Of a DNA stretch of 50,126 bases, positions 46,201 through 50,126 are shown in pieces (the first letter of the stretch is position 1; every line of letters begins with the position of its first letter). Origin of the DNA: Sphingobacterium alimentarium. GTDB lineage: Bacteria > Bacteroidota > Bacteroidia > Sphingobacteriales > Sphingobacteriaceae. The stretch covers positions 1 to 50,126 of the forward strand of contig NZ_SMBZ01000025.1 of assembly GCF_004342685.1 (NCBI RefSeq), written 5' to 3'. Both the position numbers and the translations under genes were made by a program. Below the pieces are notes generated by a model that was not told the origin of the DNA, did not search any database, and saw only the letters and a list, made by a program, of their open reading frames with translations.

Positions 46201-46274
46201 ATGCGGGGATAGATAGTCGTGGATTTTATCCAAGAACAAGATCTTGGACATTTGGGTTAAATATTGGTTTTTAA
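43257..46274 (+). CDS. susC: SusC/RagA TonB-dependent outer membrane receptor
   Basis: Outer membrane transporter that imports oligosaccharides using TonB energy, working with its SusD lipoprotein. Signal peptide of about 32 residues (ending PVYA), then a CarboxypepD_reg-like domain (about 42-115, VEGRVVNQSTGQAISGVTITV), the motif EVIVVGYGTQRKSEVTSAV, the plug (about 125-240, with LRGMASIKGGNTPLIVIDGIPGG cut by the usual SusC turn), and the beta-barrel to the C-terminus ending in W-T-F-G-L-N-I-G-F. 1005 residues. The ATG at 43257 is preferred over an upstream one because it gives a proper signal peptide. susD follows after 11 bases. Confidence 0.96.
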   Translation: MLKTDKLRLRKGKLWVLSFSLLATSYSPVYAHLPWNGEGLPNYSLQQQTVEGRVVNQSTGQAISGVTITVKGSSVSTQTDENGRFSIQAQNGAVLVATYLGFQVSERSVSGTQISFSLTPLEEVIDEVIVVGYGTQRKSEVTSAVSSVKEKDFNQGGMRSPIDLVQGKVAGLNVTRTQGSNPNAGTSIQLRGMASIKGGNTPLIVIDGIPGGNLDLIKQGDIESIDVLKDGSAAAIYGTRGNGGVILITTKKGKSGTSAFEYYTYAQTEAVARRPNMLSADRFRTLVIEGLDRPTLDLGSNTDLYDELINHNNFSTFHNFVASGGGENSVYRASINYEKAQGIAKKNERDQFGGRVNFSQTGLNSRLTFSGNIAANFNKADLLGGKTEYFEQAIQRNPTAPLYNEDGSFYQTQGYNNFNPLDRMANRIEDRDQQTFSGDARLKLQIIDPLSISTFASYVRNATNNRQYRSIKDWDQRLVSEYQGMGYAWKGNDLSWSKTFETTIDYNQSFNDVHNVTGLLGYSYQYSTAENFNMSNNGFTSDAFLDWNMGAGTALTNVQLPRPGMSSFKDDNTLIAFFGRVNYNYADRYFVSAILRREGSSRFGKNNKWGNFPAISAGWNITNEEFFTNKEVFSNLKLRAGYGVTGNQGFPNYQSLVLLGTGGVYPQNGVYYQTYGPTQNPNPDLKWEQKAETNVGLDFGLWSNRLTGSVDVYTRRTTDLLNQYTAQQPAYVSGSIWYNVGEVTNKGVELQLTAMPIMNDEFTWTVDFAGNYQKNRLVKMSNETFKSDWLPFGGLPSPGNLGDAIRLEEGGEIGSFYGKRFAGINDEGKWLFHKADGTTGTAGQMSNEDLTYIGNGVPKYQASLGNRFTYKGFDLTVFFRGKFKYQILNTADMFFGNQKWIPNNVLESAFDKHRDIIDDPQYSDYYLENGNFVKLDNVTLGYNFKLKTNYVRNLYVYLTGRNVATITSYSGLDPELQDTGFDAGIDSRGFYPRTRSWTFGLNIGF

Positions 46275-46285
46275 AAAGAAGAACG

Positions 46286-47917
46286 ATGAAAAAGATAAAT
46301 AAAAAAGTTCTCTTCACAGTGGCATTAGCTTGTTCTGGATTTTTTAATTCATGTACAGACCTGACAGAGAAAGTATATAACAGTATAATAGAAGACAACT
46401 TTTATAACAACAAGCGAGAAGTTATGCAAGCGGCATTGCGTCCTTTCACGCACATGCAAGCCTGGTATGCTCCCACAGGGCAGAGTGGCTACTATTATCA
46501 TTCTGAATTAAGTGCGGACCAGCTGGCATGGCCACAGAAAGGAAGGCATGGTTACGATGGGGGTGATCATATTCGCCTGCATTATCACACGTGGACGAGT
46601 AATGAGAATAGACTCCGTAATGTCTGGACATTGATGTGGGGAGGAGTAGGTTATGTGAATAATGCTATTCAAGATATCGAAGCCTTAGATGTGGCTACCG
46701 TAGAAGGATTTACTGATGATGATAGGAGTGAAATTGTCGCCCAACTGAAAGTTTTACGTGCTTTCCATTATATAAAAATAATGGATTTGTGGGGCAATGT
46801 TCCTATTGCGACCAAAGTAGCAGATCCAATCAACCCAGAAACCCGCCCACGAGCAGAAGTTTTCGAATTTGTGCAACAAGAACTTATAGACAACGTTGAA
46901 AAGTTACCATTGACCTCGGCAGCAAATATTGGACAAGTCTCCCGTGCCGCAGGCTATGCAATGATGGCCGAGCTTTATCTCAATGCTGAAAAATGGGTAG
47001 GAAAAGCTATGTGGGATGAGTGTATTGCAGCTTGTGACAAGATCATCAGTGGACAAGGTGGAGGAATTGGCGGTGCACCCCAATTGTCGGCAGACCTAAA
47101 CTCTTTATTTAGCAATACCAATTCAGCCAATCCAGAATCATTATTTCAATTCCAATTCAGCCGTAAAGCAGGATTTACGTTCGATTGGGGTGGTTTTTTC
47201 TTTGGATATGACTATATGAAGGAAGTATTGAAAGTAGGATATGGTGGTTGGAATGCATTAGTTGTTATTCCGACGGCATTTGATGCCTATGCAGAGAATG
47301 ATTTGCGTAAGAAGGAGTGGTTCTTGTTTGGGCCTCAATATAAATACGGCACTACTACGCCTGTGTTGGGTACTGAGGAATATAATGATAAGCCCTTGGT
47401 ATTTGTGAATAGTATTCGAAGAGAGAGTGAGGGAGATATGACAAGTCCGGGTAGTATGACAGAAGGAGAAGAAAACTCGGGTGCAAGATTTCATAAATAC
47501 AAATCAGGCACCTTGGATGATGTAAATTATCAGGAAAACGATTACATTATTTACCGCCTTACAGAAATCTATTTTAATAAAGCCGAAGCGCTAATGCGTA
47601 AGAATAATGGAGTCGCAAATGCTGAAGCAGTAAACTTGATAAACGAATCCCGAAAACGTGCGTTCACCACTGCAACTTGGCCAGCAAATCAATATACTAC
47701 AGCTACATTAACGTTGGATGAATTATTGAGCGAGCGCGGACGCGAATTCATTTTTGAGGGCAAACGACGTACAGATCTAATAAGATTTAATAAATTCACG
47801 ACGGCCGCTTGGTGGGATCACAATCCATCGAATGACCCCAATAGAGAATTGTTTCCAGTTCCAAATAACCAAATTGCGATCAATCCTAATTTGAAGCAAA
47901 ATCCTGGATACGAATAA
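46286..47917 (+). CDS. susD: SusD/RagB glycan-binding lipoprotein
   Basis: Surface lipoprotein that covers the SusC channel and binds the glycan. Signal peptide with lipobox F20-N21-S22-C23 (FFNSCTDL). The family layout is visible: N-terminal helices with VMQAALRPFTHMQAWY, the TPR-like part LKVLRAFHYIKIMDLWGNVPI, and the C-terminal motif YRLTEIYFNKAEALMRKNN with ERGREFIFEGKRRTDLIRF. 543 residues. Paired with the upstream susC, from which it is translated in one operon. A terminator follows, so the GH76 gene may need its own promoter or read-through. Confidence 0.96.
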   Translation: MKKINKKVLFTVALACSGFFNSCTDLTEKVYNSIIEDNFYNNKREVMQAALRPFTHMQAWYAPTGQSGYYYHSELSADQLAWPQKGRHGYDGGDHIRLHYHTWTSNENRLRNVWTLMWGGVGYVNNAIQDIEALDVATVEGFTDDDRSEIVAQLKVLRAFHYIKIMDLWGNVPIATKVADPINPETRPRAEVFEFVQQELIDNVEKLPLTSAANIGQVSRAAGYAMMAELYLNAEKWVGKAMWDECIAACDKIISGQGGGIGGAPQLSADLNSLFSNTNSANPESLFQFQFSRKAGFTFDWGGFFFGYDYMKEVLKVGYGGWNALVVIPTAFDAYAENDLRKKEWFLFGPQYKYGTTTPVLGTEEYNDKPLVFVNSIRRESEGDMTSPGSMTEGEENSGARFHKYKSGTLDDVNYQENDYIIYRLTEIYFNKAEALMRKNNGVANAEAVNLINESRKRAFTTATWPANQYTTATLTLDELLSERGREFIFEGKRRTDLIRFNKFTTAAWWDHNPSNDPNRELFPVPNNQIAINPNLKQNPGYE

Positions 47918-47925
47918 TAACAAGT

Positions 47926-47949
47926 CAAGGCTCTAGTAGTGGAGCCTTG
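47926..47949 (+). terminator. Terminator after susD
   Basis: CAAGGCTC (47926-47933) pairs with GAGCCTTG (47942-47949) with an 8-base loop, followed by TTTTTTA. It separates susCD from the GH76 gene. Confidence 0.9.
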
Positions 47950-47978
47950 TTTTTTACTAAAACCTTTTTAGATGCATC

Positions 47979-49148
47979 ATGGCAAAAAATCATTTTATTG
48001 TTTTTTTATTTTTTATACTGACCTACAATAAAGCACAGGCCCAGAAACATCCTAATATGGAACGAGCGCAGGCGACCCTTGATTCGATCTATAAATATTA
48101 TGGTGTATCAGGTAGTCTGCTCTTGCGCGAAACATATCCTTTTGAGGATAATTACAAAGCCGACTATTTAGTGAGCCAGGAGCAAGCTAACAGAGCAAAT
48201 CCTTATGCCTACCTCTGGCCCTATTCCGGTTCATTATCGGCGCATGTTGCGCTATATGCTCAGCATAATCTACCGGCGAGCAAAGCGCAGATAGATACGC
48301 GTGTGCTACCAGGCTTGGAAAAATATTATGATACGCGATCTCCCGCAGGGTATGCCTCTTATGTCAATTTCGCACCGACTTCGGATCGGTTTTATGATGA
48401 TAATGTTTGGTTGGGTATTGATTTTACCGACCTATACTTACATACAAAAGAGTTAAGATATTTACACAAAGCCGAAGAAATTTGGCAATTTGTGGCCAGC
48501 GGCATGGACGAAAAACTTGGTGGAGGCATATATTGGTGCGAACAACGTAAGGAATCAAAGAATACCTGTTCAAATGCACCGAGCATCGTGTATTTAGCAA
48601 AATTATATAAGGCTACTAAAAAACAAGATTACTTAGATTTAGCAAAGCAACTGTATCAATGGACGCAGACAAACTTAATGGACAAGTCGGATTCGCTCTA
48701 TTTTGATAATATAAATCTGGAAGGGAAGCTCGATAAAAGGAAGTATGCTTATAATTCTGGCCAAATGATTCAAGCGGGAGCCTTACTTTACACCCTAACG
48801 GCGGAGAAACGCTATTTGTCCGATGCTCAGCAGGTCGCCAAGAGTGCCTACCAAGAATTTTTTACAGATCATGCACAGCCCGGAGAGCCCACCCGCTTAT
48901 TAAAATCGGGAAATATGTGGTTTATTGCTGTGATGGCGCGTGGTTTTGCAGAGCTGTATCATATTGATAAGAATAAACAATATGTACACACCATGCAGGC
49001 CAATCTGGATCATGCATGGAATAAAATGCGTGAATCAAACGGTTTATTCAATAAAGATTGGAAAGGGCAAGGGAAAGATGAAAGAAAATGGTTACTGGAT
49101 CAGTTCGCTATGGTCGAAATGTTTGGTAATTTTGAATTTAATCCCTAA
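47979..49148 (+). CDS. GH76 family alpha-1,6-mannanase, secreted
   Basis: Endo-acting glycoside hydrolase cutting alpha-1,6-linked mannan backbones, such as those of fungal cell walls. Signal peptide ending KAQA before QKHP, with no lipobox, so it is probably periplasmic or released. The (alpha/alpha)6 fold is suggested by repeated helical hairpins, and the paired catalytic Asp D140-D141 sits in FYDDNVWLGIDF. WCEQ and YNSGQMIQAGALL are also typical of the family. 389 residues. With susC and susD upstream it forms a minimal mannan utilisation locus; the usual HTCS or sigma/anti-sigma regulator is absent here. Confidence 0.88.
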   Translation: MAKNHFIVFLFFILTYNKAQAQKHPNMERAQATLDSIYKYYGVSGSLLLRETYPFEDNYKADYLVSQEQANRANPYAYLWPYSGSLSAHVALYAQHNLPASKAQIDTRVLPGLEKYYDTRSPAGYASYVNFAPTSDRFYDDNVWLGIDFTDLYLHTKELRYLHKAEEIWQFVASGMDEKLGGGIYWCEQRKESKNTCSNAPSIVYLAKLYKATKKQDYLDLAKQLYQWTQTNLMDKSDSLYFDNINLEGKLDKRKYAYNSGQMIQAGALLYTLTAEKRYLSDAQQVAKSAYQEFFTDHAQPGEPTRLLKSGNMWFIAVMARGFAELYHIDKNKQYVHTMQANLDHAWNKMRESNGLFNKDWKGQGKDERKWLLDQFAMVEMFGNFEFNP

Positions 49149-49235
49149 AGTTATTGATTTACAAAAGTTTGTGAGAGGAAGTTAGGAAATACATTTTATA
49201 TAATTTTAACAGAAGGGTCCCAAATAAGGGGAAAA

Positions 49236-49299
49236 ATGGCGGTGGTTTAATATAGCAGGTATTGCTATATTTAATTCGCTAAAATAATACTACCGCCAT
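49236..49299 (+). repeat. Nested inverted repeat over the transposase start
   Basis: Outer arms ATGGCGGT (49236-49243) and ACCGCCAT (49292-49299), extendable to 11 pairs with one G-T; inner arms AATATAGCA (49249-49257) and TGCTATATT (49263-49271). The 3' outer arm covers the first two bases of the transposase ATG, so read-through RNA would hide the start. Confidence 0.75.
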
Positions 49300-49940
49300 G
49301 GTAAATATAAACGTATTTTCTCAGATATTAGGTCTAGTAGACCGTGACATTTTTAATAAATTGGTTCAAAAGTACCAATGCGACAGGCATCATAAAGGAA
49401 TTAACAGTTGGACACATATTGTTAGTATGCTTTTCTGCCATCTTTCATCTGCGGATTCCGTTCGTGATATTTCTAATGGTCTGCGTAGTACTTCAGGTAA
49501 CATGAGCCACATGGGTATCTCTAGGACACCCAGCAAGTCCAATTTATCCTACATCAACAAACATCGCGATCATCGCCTATTCCGAGACCTTTATTACAAA
49601 CTTTTGGAACATTTATGGAATAGAAATTATCCTAGACGCGCTGAGATTAATAGACTCAAACGTAAAGTATTTCTCATGGATGCTACTATTATACCCTTGT
49701 GCTTGAGTGTATTTGACTGGGCAAAATTCCGCAGTGCTAAGGGAAGCTGTTAAACTTCATACTATACTTGATTATGATGGCTGTATACCAAGTTTTGTGC
49801 ATATCACAGATGGTAAACAACATGAATCTAAGATAGCCAAGACCATTTCATTTCCTAAGGGCTGTGTAGTGGTTGTAAATAGAGGCTACGTTGATTATGC
49901 TTGGATGAACGTTTTGGATTGTTATGACTTTAACAAATAA
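49298..49940 (+). pseudogene. IS4-family transposase, frameshifted and truncated
   Basis: N-terminal part with a DUF4372-like region (DIFNKLVQKYQCDRHHKGINSW, split) and the first DDE Asp in FLMDATIIPLCLSVFDWAKFR. The frame then fails at AKGSC-stop. One extra A at 49744-49745 explains it: without it the frame continues GAVKLHTILDYDGCIPSF. The second catalytic Asp of the D-R-G-Y motif reads N-R-G-Y (codon AAT at 49878-49880). The reading ends at LDCYDFNK-stop (49938-49940), about 215 residues, whereas the family has about 380. Three separate lesions make it inactive. Confidence 0.88.
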
Positions 49941-49951
49941 ATTTTATTTTT

Positions 49952-50126
49952 TTAAGCCGCCGCTCCGCTATTTTTTATATATGGTGTCTGCTTATTTATG
50001 ACAGCTGCCGCCCTGAGTACAATTTTGTTCCTAATAGCATTGATTACACTCATTTTAGGCTTTCCTTCTCCCGTTTTTCTTTCATAGTATCCTTTGAACT
50101 CCGGATAAGATTGTATTGCCGATATA
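49952..50126 (-). CDS. IS110-family transposase, C-terminal part
   Basis: The last 57 codons on the minus strand read from the window edge: SYPEFKGYYERKTGEGKPKM, then SVINAIRNKIVLRAAAVINK and the tail QTPYIKNSGAAA-stop. The YYERK-EGK and NA-RNKI pattern is the C-terminus of IS110/IS902 (transposase_20) proteins. The element's 3' end lies next to the truncated IS4 gene, so it may have inserted there, consistent with IS110 elements that lack terminal inverted repeats. Only a fragment is visible, so intactness is unknown. Confidence 0.75.
   Translation of the reverse strand, partial: ISAIQSYPEFKGYYERKTGEGKPKMSVINAIRNKIVLRAAAVINKQTPYIKNSGAAA

Larger units (their letters stand above)
49211..49951 (+). 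mobile_element. Degenerate IS4-type element, 5' part only
   Basis: From about 49211 the sequence changes to a nested inverted-repeat leader followed by a damaged IS4-type transposase gene. The GC-rich AGAAGGGTCCC at 49211-49221 could be part of the left end. The element is cut off at about 49940, where unrelated IS110-type sequence begins. The right end and any target duplication are not in view. Boundaries are approximate. Confidence 0.65.

Overview
The window looks like a chromosomal segment of a Bacteroidota, most likely a Sphingobacteriaceae (Sphingobacterium-like; the genus is an inference). The reasons are a SusC/SusD pair, an IPExxxVDY-family gene beside pyk and acpP/fabF/rnc, an RprX/RprY-type two-component system, a carbamoyltransferase of the N-succinylornithine type, zinc-free L36 and S14, near absence of Shine-Dalgarno sequences, and repeated promoters of the Bacteroidota form TTG-N19/20-TAnnTTTG. 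Most of the window is housekeeping; the accessory part is the last 7 kb.

Layout. 1-3000: the tail of an unknown gene, a tiny conserved lipoprotein, and metE behind a SAM-I riboswitch. 3000-6600: a sparse gap, an RprY/RprX-like pair, and a small secreted-protein gene broken by one extra T in a T7 run. 6600-12700: pyk, an IPExxxVDY gene, then acpP-fabF-rnc and hisS. 12800-17200: pdhA and pdhC (E1 alpha and a double-lipoyl E2, with no E1 beta between them), a lipoprotein serine hydrolase and a CoA-binding protein. 17590-32780: the ribosomal S10-spc-alpha block from rplC to rplQ, with secY, map, infA and rpoA. It starts at rplC (no rpsJ), ends at a strong terminator, and is broken up by internal promoters and hairpins. 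32890-37790: arginine genes argD, argF', argB, proC and argE, without argG, argC or argH. 37800-43060: minus-strand genes for a coiled-coil secreted protein, glyS, a Bcp peroxidase, an M23 peptidase and a FAH-family enzyme. 43250-49150: a small polysaccharide utilisation locus (susC, susD, GH76) suggesting alpha-mannan use. 49200-50126: a decayed IS4-type element abutting the 3' end of an IS110-type transposase gene.

How the parts work together: metE expression is set by SAM through its riboswitch. acpP/fabF supply fatty acid synthesis, and pyk with pdhA/pdhC link glycolysis to acetyl-CoA. The ribosomal block couples ribosome, translocon and RNA polymerase alpha synthesis. SusC/SusD would import mannan fragments processed by the GH76. 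I found no CRISPR array, no tRNA or rRNA gene, and no clearly new defence or biosynthetic system. The most unusual signals are regulatory (promoter boxes abutting start codons of hisS and glyS, a promoter overlapping a terminator-like hairpin before rpsH, a long hairpin before rpoA) and gene decay (the T7 frameshift and the triple-lesion transposase).
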